Shown one piece after another: positions 50,375 to 59,842 of a DNA stretch of 64,000 nucleotides. This DNA comes from DASYTH01 sp035942955 (GTDB lineage: Bacteria > Actinomycetota > Actinomycetes > Mycobacteriales > Pseudonocardiaceae). Within the stretch, counting starts at the first letter, position 1. Every line of letters begins with the position of its first letter. Made by a program: the position numbers and the translations under genes. Where the stretch lies: NCBI RefSeq assembly GCF_035942955.1, contig NZ_DASZCQ010000075.1:36991-100990 (forward strand), given 5' to 3'. The notes beneath the pieces are model-generated. The model saw only the letters and a program-made list of their open reading frames with translations. It did not search any database and was not told the origin of the DNA.

Positions 50375-50827
50375 GTGCATCCCGCGCTTGAACCGCTGAA
50401 CGCTCTCATCGGCGAGTGGAACGTGGAGGCCTCGGTCGACGGGCAGCCCGTGGCTCGCAGCCACATGGTCAGCACGTGGCTCGACGGCGAGGCTTTCCTG
50501 GTGCAACGCACCCACAGCGAGCCGCCGCTGCCGACAACGCCGCAGGTGTGGATCGACAACAATCCGCTCCCGGCCACCACGATCACCGGTCTTGACGACG
50601 CGGCCGGCACCTTCACCCAGCTCTACGCCGACGCCCGCAACGTCTCCCGGGTCTACCGGCTGACCCTCACCGACGGAGCCCTACGAATCTGGCGCGACGC
50701 CCCCGGCTTCAACCAGCGCTTCACCGGCACGGTCACTGACACCGCCATCACCGGCGCCTGGGAGATGTCGACCGACGGCACCACGTGGGCGAAGGACTTC
50801 GATCTGGTCTACACAAAGGTGATTTGA
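50375..50827 (+). CDS. DUF1579/FABP-like small soluble protein
   Basis: A 150-residue protein predicted to form a beta-barrel: LNALIGEWNVEASVDG, AFLVQRTHSEPPLP, VYRLTLTDGALRIWRDAPGFNQRFTG and 'WEMSTDGTTWAKDFDLVYTK'. This is the pattern of DUF1579-like/lipocalin-fold proteins, which bind small hydrophobic ligands or have unknown roles. The start is GTG 50375; no signal peptide. It lies directly upstream of geosmin synthase but is probably not functionally linked. Confidence 0.7.
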   Translation: MHPALEPLNALIGEWNVEASVDGQPVARSHMVSTWLDGEAFLVQRTHSEPPLPTTPQVWIDNNPLPATTITGLDDAAGTFTQLYADARNVSRVYRLTLTDGALRIWRDAPGFNQRFTGTVTDTAITGAWEMSTDGTTWAKDFDLVYTKVI

Positions 50828-50913
50828 CGCGCCGGAGAATCACCCGCACAGCGGTGGACTGTCGCTCGTCTGGACGTCGCCGGAACGGGGCGCCGGGTGC
50901 GAGGGTCGGACGC

Positions 50914-53103
50914 ATGCAGGCGTTCCGGTTGCCCGAGTTCTACCAACCGTATCCGGCCCGGCTGAACCCGCACGTGGAACGGTCGCGCGCGCACAGCATG
51001 GCGTGGTCGCGCCGGATGGGTCTGCTGGACGTGCCGAAGCCCGGCGGCGGGGTGGTGTGGGACGAGGCGGCGCTCGCGGCGATGGACTACGCGCTGATGT
51101 GCGCCTTCACCCATCCGGACTGTGCCGGCCCGACGCTGGACTTGATCACCGACTGGTACGTGTGGGTGTTCTTCTTCGACGACCACTTCCTCGACTATTT
51201 CAAGTACACGCGGGACATCCAGGGCGCCAAGGCGTACCTCGACCATCTCGAGCTGTTCATGAGCGCCGACGGGCAGGAGCCGCCCGAGCCGACGAACCCG
51301 GCCGAGACCGCGCTGAAGGACCTGTGGGAGCGGACCGTGCCGAGCATGTCGGCGGGCTGGCGGCGGCGCTTCATCACGAGCACGCACAACCTCATGGTCG
51401 AGTCGATGTGGGAGCTGAACAACATCGAGCGCGGCCGGATCGCCAACCCGATCGAGTACATGCAGATGCGGCGGCGGGTCGGTGGGGCGCCGTGGTCGGC
51501 CAACCTGGTGGAGTTCGCCGTCGGCGCCGAGGTCCCGGACGACCTCGCCGAGACGAGGCCCATGCGGGTGCTCGCGGACACCTTCGCCGACGCGGTGCAC
51601 CTGCGCAACGACCTGTTCTCCTACCAGCGCGAAGTTCGGGAGGAGGGGGAGAACGCCAACGCGGTGCTGGTCATCGAGCGGTTCCTGGACTGCCCGACGC
51701 AGCAGGCCGCCGAGATCGTCAACGAGCTGCTGACCTCCCGGCTGCAGCAGTTCGAGAACACCGCGCTGACCGAGGTCCCCGGGCTGGTGGTCGAGCGGGC
51801 CGTCGCCCCGCACGAGCAGCTGGCGATCGCGGCGTACGTCAAGGGTCTGCAGGACTGGCAGGCCGGCGGGCACGAATGGCACATGCGGTCCAGCCGGTAC
51901 ATGAACGACGGCGCCCTCGGTGGGCCGAGCGGCCTCGGCGCCTCGTCGCTGCCGTCCCGGCTGGGGCTGCGGCGCCGGTTCCGGCAGCAGTCCCACACGC
52001 CGTTCCAACCGGTCGGCCACCTCCCGGTGCCGGACCTGTACATGCCGTACCAGTTCCGGACCAGCCCGCACCTCGGCGAGGCGCGCCGGTACGCGCCCGG
52101 CTGGGCGCGCCGGATGGGCATGTTCGACCCGGTGCCGGGCCTTGCCACCGGCGCGGTGTGGGACGAGCGGCGGTTCATCGGGTTCGACTTCCCGCACTGC
52201 GCCGCGATGATCCACGCCGACGCGGGTCCCGAGCAGCTCAAGCTCTCCTCGGACTGGCTGGCCTGGGGGACCTACGGCGACGACTACTTTCCCGTGGTGT
52301 TCGGCACATCCCGCAACCTGGCCGGGGCAAAGCTGTGCGTGGAACGACTTGCGGCGTTCATGCCGCTGGATGCCGGGCCCACGCCGCCGGCGCTCAACCC
52401 GATCGAGCGGGGCCTTGCGGACCTGTGGCGGCGCACGGCCGGGCCGATGGCCGAACCCGCGCGGGCGCAGTTCCACGCCGCCGTCGAGCGGATGACGTCG
52501 AGCTGGCTGTGGGAGCTGGCCAACCAGGCGCAGCACCGGGTGCCGGACCCGATCGACTACGTCGAGATGCGCCGCCGGACGTTCGGCTCGGACATGACGT
52601 TCAGCCTCGCCCGGCTCGCCAACTGGGAGCTCATCCCCGCCGAGCTCGAGCACACCCGCGTCCTGCGGGAGCTGGAGACCGCCGCGCAGGACTACGCCTG
52701 CTTCACCAACGACCTGTTCTCCTACCAGAAGGAGATCGAGTTCGAAGGCGAGTGGCACAACCTCGTCCTGGTCGTGGAGAACTTCCTTGCCGTCGACCGG
52801 TATCGCGCCCGCGACCTCGTCGCCGGCCTGATGGCCGCGCGGATGCGGCAGTTCGAGGACCTCGTCGCGCACGACCTTCCCGCGCTGTTCGACGAGTTCG
52901 CCCTCGACGAGCCGGCAAGGGCCGCCCTGCTCCGCCACGCCGGCAAGCTCAAGGACTGGATGTCGGGGATCCTCGAGTGGCACCGCCGGTGTGCCCGCTA
53001 CACCGAGGCCGAGCTGCGCCGAACCCACCCGCGGCCGCGTCTTCCTTTGACACCAACGGGTTTGGGCACGTCGGCGGCTCGGCTCACGGTTGGCCGAACC
53101 TGA
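50914..53103 (+). CDS. geoA: Germacradienol/geosmin synthase (two terpene-cyclase domains)
   Basis: A 729-residue bifunctional terpene synthase. The N-terminal domain (about 1-330) converts farnesyl diphosphate to germacradienol. It has the metal-binding motif DDHFLD (89-94; DDHFLE in the Streptomyces enzyme as I recall) and the NSE-type motif NDLFSYQRE (232-240). The C-terminal domain (about 370-729) completes conversion to geosmin and has DDYFP (456-460) and NDLFSYQKE (599-607). Length and motif order match geosmin synthases of soil actinomycetes. The start is ATG 50914. It appears to be a single gene without a co-transcribed cyclic-nucleotide-binding regulator in this window. Confidence 0.95.
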   Translation: MQAFRLPEFYQPYPARLNPHVERSRAHSMAWSRRMGLLDVPKPGGGVVWDEAALAAMDYALMCAFTHPDCAGPTLDLITDWYVWVFFFDDHFLDYFKYTRDIQGAKAYLDHLELFMSADGQEPPEPTNPAETALKDLWERTVPSMSAGWRRRFITSTHNLMVESMWELNNIERGRIANPIEYMQMRRRVGGAPWSANLVEFAVGAEVPDDLAETRPMRVLADTFADAVHLRNDLFSYQREVREEGENANAVLVIERFLDCPTQQAAEIVNELLTSRLQQFENTALTEVPGLVVERAVAPHEQLAIAAYVKGLQDWQAGGHEWHMRSSRYMNDGALGGPSGLGASSLPSRLGLRRRFRQQSHTPFQPVGHLPVPDLYMPYQFRTSPHLGEARRYAPGWARRMGMFDPVPGLATGAVWDERRFIGFDFPHCAAMIHADAGPEQLKLSSDWLAWGTYGDDYFPVVFGTSRNLAGAKLCVERLAAFMPLDAGPTPPALNPIERGLADLWRRTAGPMAEPARAQFHAAVERMTSSWLWELANQAQHRVPDPIDYVEMRRRTFGSDMTFSLARLANWELIPAELEHTRVLRELETAAQDYACFTNDLFSYQKEIEFEGEWHNLVLVVENFLAVDRYRARDLVAGLMAARMRQFEDLVAHDLPALFDEFALDEPARAALLRHAGKLKDWMSGILEWHRRCARYTEAELRRTHPRPRLPLTPTGLGTSAARLTVGRT

Positions 53104-53168
53104 TCCGTGAGCGGCCTTCCGGTCGGGGTACATACTGTATTCCCTGCTGCTGATCCGAGGAGGCCGCC

Positions 53169-53453
53169 GTGCCACCCCCGCCGCCGACCGACGACGAGCT
53201 CAACACCCTGATCCGGGCGCGCCTTGCGGTACTGGGCATCGATCTCGACCAGCTCCCGCCCGGCACCGCGGCCGACCCCGCGACGGGTGCGCCCGGCCGG
53301 GAGACCGCACTGGCCAGCCTGCGCTCGTTCCTGCGCACCACCGTTCCGGCGCTGGCGTCGTACCGCTTCGGCGAGGATCCGGCGCTGGCGCAACAGGTGG
53401 CGCCGCCCCAGCTGTACCCGTCCATCGCCACGGCATGGACCTCCGATGAGTGA
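53169..53453 (+). CDS. Small protein encoded upstream of and overlapping the Tat amidase
   Basis: A 94-residue proline- and alanine-rich protein starting at GTG 53169 behind GAGGAGG. No signal peptide, membrane helix or known motif. Its stop overlaps the amidase start by 8 bases (53446-53453), so translation is coupled. The size and position suggest a dedicated accessory protein of the exported amidase (for example a chaperone of the Tat substrate), but this is inference. A short palindromic stretch ATACTGTAT precedes it at about 53133. Confidence 0.6.
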   Translation: MPPPPPTDDELNTLIRARLAVLGIDLDQLPPGTAADPATGAPGRETALASLRSFLRTTVPALASYRFGEDPALAQQVAPPQLYPSIATAWTSDE

Positions 53454-54996
53454 GCCATTCGACCGGCGCGCTTTCCTTGCCGCCCTTGGTGTTGCCGGGA
53501 CGGGCGCCGCGGCCACGCCGGCCGTCGCCGAGGCGGCGCCCGTAGCGCCCGCCGAGATCGGCGTCGAGCCGCGGCCGGAGGCCCTCGCCGATCCCACGGA
53601 GCTGACCATCGCCGAGGCGGCCACGCTTATCAGGCGCGGGCGGCTGCGGCCGGACGTGCTGCTGGAGGCCTACCTCGACCGCATCCGCGCCTTCGACGGC
53701 GTCTACCAGGCGTTCAACGTGGTGCGACCGGAGGCGCTCGCCGAGGCACGGGCCGCGGCGCGGCGGCGGCCACGCGGACCGCTGCACGGGATTCCGTTGG
53801 CAATCAAGGACAACTACTTCACCGCCGGCACGCCCACGACGGCGAACTCGTTCCTGTTCGCCGATTTCGTCCCACCGCACGACGCCACCGCCGTGGCGCG
53901 GTTGACGGCGGCCGGCGCCATCGTGCTCGGCAAGACCCAGATGGGCCCGCTGGCCACCACCCGCGCGACCACTCCGGACGGGCTGATCACCACCGTCAAC
54001 GCGTGGGCGCCGAACCGGCCCGAGATCGACCCCGGCGGCTCGTCGACCGGCACCGGAACCGCCGTGGCCGCACGCATGGCGACCTCGGGCACCGGCACGC
54101 AGACCGGCGGGTCGATCACGTCGCCGTCGAACGCGCAGAACCTCACCGGCCTCAAGCCGACCATGGGCCGGGTGTCCCTGCACGGGATCATCCCGCTGTC
54201 CTACACCCGCGACCATCCCGGCCCGCTGGCCCGCGACGCCCTGGACGCGGCGATCATGCTGTCCGCCATGGCCGGTCCCGACCCGCACGACCCGCGCACC
54301 CAGGGCCTTCCCGCGGTGCCCGACCTGATCACCGCGGCGACCCCGGTGCGCCGGGGCCGCGAGATCCGGCTGCGCCGGCCCACCCGCATCGGCGTCATCC
54401 CCGGCTACACCTCGGGCGACTCGCCCACCGCGCGAGCCCGCGCCGCGTTCCTCGACACGCTCGCCGGCATCCCCGGCGCCACGCTGGTGGACGTGCCGCT
54501 CCCGGCCGAATGGGAGCTGCTGACCGGCGCCCTGTTCAACAACGTCCGCCTGCCCGAACGCAGCGAGCCGTTCCTGCCGCAGCTGACCGGCGATCTCCGC
54601 CGATTCGGCGTGTCGGTCCTCGGCTGGCTCCAAGGCTGCCTGCTCGGCGCCAACGAGTACCTCATCGGCCAGCGCGCCAAGGTCGTCCTGCTGGACCGGG
54701 TCCTGACCGATCTGCTGTCCCGCTGCGACGTCGTGGTCCAGACCGGACCGGTCCCGTTCGACATCATCGGCCTTCCGGAATTGGCCCTGCCCATCGGCTT
54801 CACCCCCGACGGCCTGCCGATCGGCACCATCCTCGGCGGCCCGCCGTTCGCCGAGGACCGCCTCCTCGCCGTCGCCGCCGCATACCAGGCGGTGACCGAA
54901 TGGCACCATCGCCGCCCACCCGACCCCACCCCCACCCCATCGCCCGCCACCCCACCCCGCCTCACCGCCCTCGACGTGCTGGACACGATGCAGTGA
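53446..54996 (+). CDS. Tat-exported amidase-signature enzyme
   Basis: A 516-residue amidase. The N-terminus has a twin-arginine signal (DRRAFLAALGVAG, residues 5-17) with a cleavage region near residue 32. The Ser-cisSer-Lys triad of the amidase-signature family is visible: Lys in LAIKDNYF, cis-Ser in DPGGSSTGTG and nucleophile Ser in QTGGSITSPSN. It should hydrolyse an amide outside the cytoplasm, folded before export; the substrate is unknown. The start is ATG 53446. The C-terminus is proline-rich (PPDPTPTPSP). Confidence 0.9.
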   Translation: MSEPFDRRAFLAALGVAGTGAAATPAVAEAAPVAPAEIGVEPRPEALADPTELTIAEAATLIRRGRLRPDVLLEAYLDRIRAFDGVYQAFNVVRPEALAEARAAARRRPRGPLHGIPLAIKDNYFTAGTPTTANSFLFADFVPPHDATAVARLTAAGAIVLGKTQMGPLATTRATTPDGLITTVNAWAPNRPEIDPGGSSTGTGTAVAARMATSGTGTQTGGSITSPSNAQNLTGLKPTMGRVSLHGIIPLSYTRDHPGPLARDALDAAIMLSAMAGPDPHDPRTQGLPAVPDLITAATPVRRGREIRLRRPTRIGVIPGYTSGDSPTARARAAFLDTLAGIPGATLVDVPLPAEWELLTGALFNNVRLPERSEPFLPQLTGDLRRFGVSVLGWLQGCLLGANEYLIGQRAKVVLLDRVLTDLLSRCDVVVQTGPVPFDIIGLPELALPIGFTPDGLPIGTILGGPPFAEDRLLAVAAAYQAVTEWHHRRPPDPTPTPSPATPPRLTALDVLDTMQ

Positions 54997-55120
54997 CGGA
55001 TTTGTGAGCCTTTCGTTCACGCCGGTCGGGCCACATCCTCGCTACTCTGCGACGAGTGAAGGTATCCACCGCGGCCGGTCCACCGTGTCCGGTGACCAGC
55101 CATGCGGGGGATGATTGAGC

Positions 55121-58100
55121 ATGGGAGGTCGCGACGCTGCCCGGGGCTTCGAGTACCAGTACCTCGCCACTTTGGAGTACACGCTTGATGCCCTGCTCTC
55201 CGATTCGCTGACGAAGGTGGTCATCGATGCGCCACCACATGATGATCCACATGCCGATCAGGAGATCGTGGACTTTTCGCTGTACAGCGAACAGGGGTGC
55301 GACCTCGTTGCTCAGGTGAAGGGTGGCATACCCGGCAGCACCATGAGCGCGGCTCAGGCGGTTCGCCAGATTCTTCGGTTGTCGACGCATCGTGCCGGGC
55401 GCTATCTCGTCGTCACGAACCGGCGGATGGGCCCAAGTCTGGCGGCCTTGCGCGACATTCTGGCTGCGCACGCGACAGGGACCATCGACTCTGGCGAGTT
55501 TCGGCGGACGTTGCTGGAGCTTGTCCAGGACTCACCCTCGGTACGGCACGACGTGGAGTCATTGCCCTCCGACAAGTGGAAGATCTTGCGCCGAGCGGAC
55601 ATCGTGGTTGACGAGCGTGGGGTGGACCAACTGCGAGAGGTCCTGCGCGAGCGGGTGCGGACCGCTCGTCGTGCGCTTGATCCGACGAATGCCACCTGGG
55701 ATGCGGCGGGACTGCTGCTTGGCTTTCTCCTCTCTGAGGTCATGGCCAAGGCGGCGACCGTCGACACACCCGCGTTGTCCGCCAGCGATCTGAAACAAGC
55801 TCTGGCCGTTGCCCCGGACACACTCATGTCCGCGATGCGTCGGCGGGGATGGTCCGTACATGTCACCATGGCTCCCCGTGGCGCCGATGTGGCGCGTCCC
55901 GATCTGCTCCGCGCGATCGCTCGTGCTCTGCCCACGCCACTGTCCGACGAGTCCGCACCGATCTGCGTCCTGAAAGGGATGTCCGGTATCGGAAAGACCA
56001 GCTTGGCTGTTGCATGGGCAAACGATCGTGCCGATGCCTACGCGGCCATCATCTGGATCGATGCGAGTGAGACGGCACGAATTGAGGCGTCCTTCGCCAC
56101 CGTGGCGGAATGGCTGCGGCAGGAAGGACTCATGGCGCCCGGCCCGGACCTTCGCACGAGGGTGCTCACCGCGCTGGCCCAGTCCGCCCGCCCCTGGTTG
56201 GTCGTCTTCGACAACGCCGTCGATGTGCGGCTCATCCGCGAGTGGATTCCCAGCCGGGGTCGCGGTCACGTGCTGGTCACGACAACTGACCATACGGCGC
56301 TCAAGGGATCCAATATCGCCGAGGTTGTCGTCACCGAGATGACCCTGTCCGAAGCCTGCGATCTGCTGGCTCGCAGGCTGATGCCGGCCGGGACACGATC
56401 GGAGGAGGAGCGGGCGAAGCTGGTTCGGGTGGCCCGAATAGCGCAGTGCTGGCCGCTCGCGCTGGAGCTCGCTGCGTCCTATCTCGTCGACTGCCTGGAT
56501 GGCCTGAACGGCGTCGATGACTACGAGCAGCTTGTCATGCGCTCATTGGACGATGACCTGTCCGTGCCGCACGGGTATCCCCGTACCCTGGTAAAGGCTA
56601 TAGAATTGGCTTGGCAGCGGATGCTGGCTCGGGCAAATGCCGGTTCGGTTCCGGATGACGTCGCATGTGCCGCGTTGCGGTTTGGCGCCTTCTTCTCCTC
56701 GCGGGTAATACCGCTGCACCTGTTGTTGGCCTGCGTGTTCGTCCCGCCCATCGAGGTGGTGGGTCACGAGGAACGCCATCCGATTTTCGGGTACACGGGT
56801 GTGGACCCGACGGCGGGAGAGATTGTTCGAGCTATTCGACGAGAGTCGTTGGTGTCCGATGATGAGCCATTAGTAGGCAACGTCGCCGAGGCGGCGGTGA
56901 CACCGAGTTCGTTCGAATACGCAATAACGATGAACGAGATCGTTCAGGCGATCATATGCGACATTACTGAACGTGAGGGCCACCTTGTGGCCGCGGTCTC
57001 CGTGGCGGCCATGCACACCCAGAGCTGGTTGGGGGCATTTTGTAATAGCGACCGCATCGATTTGGCCGCCGCATTGATCAGTCATGCGATCAGCATTGCC
57101 GAACATGCGCTCGCGCACCAAGTGGATGATTTGGGAGTCGCCCTCCTGTGGGGCAACACTGCCAAGGTTCTTGGACACCTCAACCATTGGGCTGGCACGG
57201 TGCAATACTTACGCGCGGAACTCGACTATTTCGACCGTTCTGCGCTGGAGGTGCCCATTTTGCGGCTACAGGTGACGTCTGGTCTGGCGGACGCATTGGC
57301 CCGTGCGGCTGACCGACCGCACGACGTGGTCGACGACGTGATTGCATTGTTGGAACGTTGCCTCGCTGACGTGAGCAGCGCCGCGACCCTAGACGAAGAG
57401 AAGACAGCTCAACATATTCGTCTGGCATTGGCCACGGTAAGGAACCTTACCCGGGGGAGTCGTATACAAGACCCGCGCCTCACCGCACTCGAATCGGCGC
57501 TCGTTGACTACTGTGCGATGCTACCGATCACCGACGGGCCGGACGTGGTCCAGGAGGTCTCGGTCCTCGAGGAGCTGCTCGAGGATGAACGGCTAGCCGA
57601 TGCCCGTGAACGGGCGGAGGGGCTTCTTGAGCATCCGAGGACGACTAGCTTGTATCGGCCTCTATATCTGCGCTACCTTGTCGAGATCTGCGTTCGACTT
57701 CCCGATTGGTCGGCGGCTGCCGACTATTGTCAACGGCTTATGGCGATGGCGAACCAGAATATGCTCGGTGCGATGGATGTGGCACTCCTCGTGCGAAATG
57801 TGAGTGTCATGTCCCTGCCGCACATCTGCCGGCGCCAAGCGCACGCACTCAAGGTTTTCCGGAATGTGCTCGCCATAGCCGATATATTCGAGCAGAACGG
57901 ACATCGCCTGCAGGCGGACGACCGAGCGACGGTGGCTCTTCTGCGCGCCTTGTTTGCCGCTGTTGATGGCGCATTCTCGGAATGTGGGAGCTGGCTGGAG
58001 CGGGTTGATGCGGACGATCTTCAGCTTTCCGATCATAAAGCGGTGCTCTCGTCAATTTTCAGTGTGTTTCTATACTGGTATCGCAGGTCTGCCGATGGTT

Positions 58101-58852
58101 GCCTTCCGGAACAGAAGGTTCTGACGGAGGATGTGGGTGGTACCTCGACTATCGTTGTTCCCGTTGTGAGCGCCGGAGGGATCATCGGAGCGGTGCGCCA
58201 GGTTCCGCAACCGAATGCCGTGCCATGTTTCACCGTGGCCATAGCGCATACGTTCTGCATGAGCGGACATCCGATCCGCGATGGCCTATCGGTGGCAGCC
58301 GAGCTCGCTGAAACGTTCCGTCTCCTGGGGTTCGAGGCCGAGGTGATCGAGACCGTCTTGCAGGCGTGGGCTGTGCTCGGATCCGATAGTGCGGACGACA
58401 TGTGTCAGATTCCGGGGGCCAACGCCGATCCGCACTTCGTCGTGTGGGCCAGTTCGTTCGGCAGGATCATTGATCCGACGATAGTGCATACTCCTGCGTT
58501 TTTCCCGTTAATCGAACAGGGGGTCCTGGACCCTGGGCCGACCGTATTTACGGTGGACAGCCCGGAAACCCTTAGGCACAGTCCGATCACACTTCGCGCA
58601 TCCATTGGTTTGGAGTACCGACTGGTTCGATATGTTGACAAGGAGGTGGCCGCCACCGCATGGAGGTCGACGACTACCCCGACAGCGGGTGCGCGAAATA
58701 TGCTGTTGACGTTGCTGATGGCCCTGCCGCCCATACGAATCGACGAAGGCGAACGTATGGCCGAGATTATACGGCACCATTCCGCACTGAAGGAAGCGTT
58801 GACGCTACCCGCAACACTGGCCGGCGCGCGTGCCACGGAGCCGCGGATGTAA
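55121..58852 (+). CDS. Nuclease-STAND NTPase-helical repeat protein (Avs-like, putative anti-phage)
   Basis: A 1243-residue multidomain protein. Residues 1-110 resemble a PD-(D/E)xK nuclease of the DUF4297/Cap4 type (GFEYQYLATLEY; EIVD at 48-51; AQVKGG with Gln65 and Lys67). Residues 265-560 are a STAND NTPase, with Walker A GMSGIGKT (286-293) and Walker B WLVVFDNAVD (about 359-368). Residues about 560-1000 are helical TPR-like repeats. The last 200 residues include HFVVWASSFGRIIDPT, reminiscent of a transglutaminase-like fold without the usual Cys. This nuclease-switch-sensor layout is that of Avs immune proteins. GC is visibly lower (about 55% on the line 57181-57240), pointing to transfer. 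TTG 55115 is an alternative start. Confidence 0.78.
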   Translation: MGGRDAARGFEYQYLATLEYTLDALLSDSLTKVVIDAPPHDDPHADQEIVDFSLYSEQGCDLVAQVKGGIPGSTMSAAQAVRQILRLSTHRAGRYLVVTNRRMGPSLAALRDILAAHATGTIDSGEFRRTLLELVQDSPSVRHDVESLPSDKWKILRRADIVVDERGVDQLREVLRERVRTARRALDPTNATWDAAGLLLGFLLSEVMAKAATVDTPALSASDLKQALAVAPDTLMSAMRRRGWSVHVTMAPRGADVARPDLLRAIARALPTPLSDESAPICVLKGMSGIGKTSLAVAWANDRADAYAAIIWIDASETARIEASFATVAEWLRQEGLMAPGPDLRTRVLTALAQSARPWLVVFDNAVDVRLIREWIPSRGRGHVLVTTTDHTALKGSNIAEVVVTEMTLSEACDLLARRLMPAGTRSEEERAKLVRVARIAQCWPLALELAASYLVDCLDGLNGVDDYEQLVMRSLDDDLSVPHGYPRTLVKAIELAWQRMLARANAGSVPDDVACAALRFGAFFSSRVIPLHLLLACVFVPPIEVVGHEERHPIFGYTGVDPTAGEIVRAIRRESLVSDDEPLVGNVAEAAVTPSSFEYAITMNEIVQAIICDITEREGHLVAAVSVAAMHTQSWLGAFCNSDRIDLAAALISHAISIAEHALAHQVDDLGVALLWGNTAKVLGHLNHWAGTVQYLRAELDYFDRSALEVPILRLQVTSGLADALARAADRPHDVVDDVIALLERCLADVSSAATLDEEKTAQHIRLALATVRNLTRGSRIQDPRLTALESALVDYCAMLPITDGPDVVQEVSVLEELLEDERLADARERAEGLLEHPRTTSLYRPLYLRYLVEICVRLPDWSAAADYCQRLMAMANQNMLGAMDVALLVRNVSVMSLPHICRRQAHALKVFRNVLAIADIFEQNGHRLQADDRATVALLRALFAAVDGAFSECGSWLERVDADDLQLSDHKAVLSSIFSVFLYWYRRSADGCLPEQKVLTEDVGGTSTIVVPVVSAGGIIGAVRQVPQPNAVPCFTVAIAHTFCMSGHPIRDGLSVAAELAETFRLLGFEAEVIETVLQAWAVLGSDSADDMCQIPGANADPHFVVWASSFGRIIDPTIVHTPAFFPLIEQGVLDPGPTVFTVDSPETLRHSPITLRASIGLEYRLVRYVDKEVAATAWRSTTTPTAGARNMLLTLLMALPPIRIDEGERMAEIIRHHSALKEALTLPATLAGARATEPRM

Positions 58853-58896
58853 CGGCAGGTGGAATCGTTCGGCCCGACGGTCGTCCAGGCACCTGC

Positions 58897-59784
58897 TCAG
58901 ATTGCGGAGTTGCGCCGGAGGATCGACACGGCGCGCACGGTCGCATAGCCGCGCCACTCGAGGGCGGCGGCCGGTGAATAGCTCCCGAAATCGACGTGCC
59001 AACCGCCGTCTTCCTGCTGCTGGTCGGCCAGTCGACGCAGTTCCGCGTCGATCACCTCGCGGCTGAACAGCATGCGCGCCGGACGGTCGGGTGTGGGGGC
59101 GAAGTCGAGCGGACGCATGTACTCGTCGTCGGCGCCGCCGTCGACGTGCACCAGCCCGTCGTCCGGGATGAACCGACCGAGGTGGCCGAGCAACTCGGCC
59201 GCCTCGGGATGTGTGTCATGGGCCGCGTCGAGAAACCCCACCGCAAAGCAGAGTTCGATCGCGAACGGCGCGGTCGTGAGCGCGGCGATGGCGTCCATGC
59301 AGTATCGCGTGGCCGTCTTCAGCCACGGATGTGCGGCCACCGCCGGGTCGTGCGCGGCAACCCGCAGCGCGGCGCCGGCGGCGAACGCCGTGCTCTGCAG
59401 AGCCGACCGCGAAGGATCGGCCTGCGCCCAGAACGGCGCGCACCCGGCCGGGTCCGCCACCGAAAGGGCGAACGGAAGCCCGCCGTCCGGCAGGGTGATC
59501 CCGGCCAACCAGTCACACAGCTCCACGGCCCGGGGCGTCGTCACGGGCGCGACATCCTCAAAAACCTCGAAAGCATGCAAGGCTCCACCGGGCTGACTCT
59601 CCGGCGCCCGCAGATCGGGTTCGAGGCCCCAGCCGTAACCACCGTCGGGATTGCGATAACCATCGACGGCATCCAGCACGGCGCTGGCGTCCGTCTCGCC
59701 CAGCAGCAGCGCGAACCGGCGCCGGTCAAGAAGCCGACCATGAGTGGTCAAAAAGGATGTTGCGGCAGCAAGACTGACTGTCAT
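58897..59784 (-). CDS. Alpha/alpha-toroid (terpene-cyclase/prenyltransferase-like) protein
   Basis: A 295-residue soluble protein of the alpha/alpha-barrel class. QW-like repeats are visible as YRNPDGGYGWGLEPDLR (about 43-59), LPDGGLPF and QQEDGGWHVDFGSYSPAAALEWRG (about 258-281), as in squalene cyclase and prenyltransferase beta subunits. It is far shorter than true hopene cyclases (about 640) and lacks the DxDD acid motif, so it is unlikely to be a complete cyclase. Similar proteins are common in actinobacteria without known function. The start is ATG 59784. Confidence 0.7.
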   Translation of the reverse strand: MTVSLAAATSFLTTHGRLLDRRRFALLLGETDASAVLDAVDGYRNPDGGYGWGLEPDLRAPESQPGGALHAFEVFEDVAPVTTPRAVELCDWLAGITLPDGGLPFALSVADPAGCAPFWAQADPSRSALQSTAFAAGAALRVAAHDPAVAAHPWLKTATRYCMDAIAALTTAPFAIELCFAVGFLDAAHDTHPEAAELLGHLGRFIPDDGLVHVDGGADDEYMRPLDFAPTPDRPARMLFSREVIDAELRRLADQQQEDGGWHVDFGSYSPAAALEWRGYATVRAVSILRRNSAI

Positions 59785-59842
59785 ACGCCCATCGTGACCA
59801 ACCGCCGACCGCCGGTCTTGAACATTTCGGACACCCGACCGC

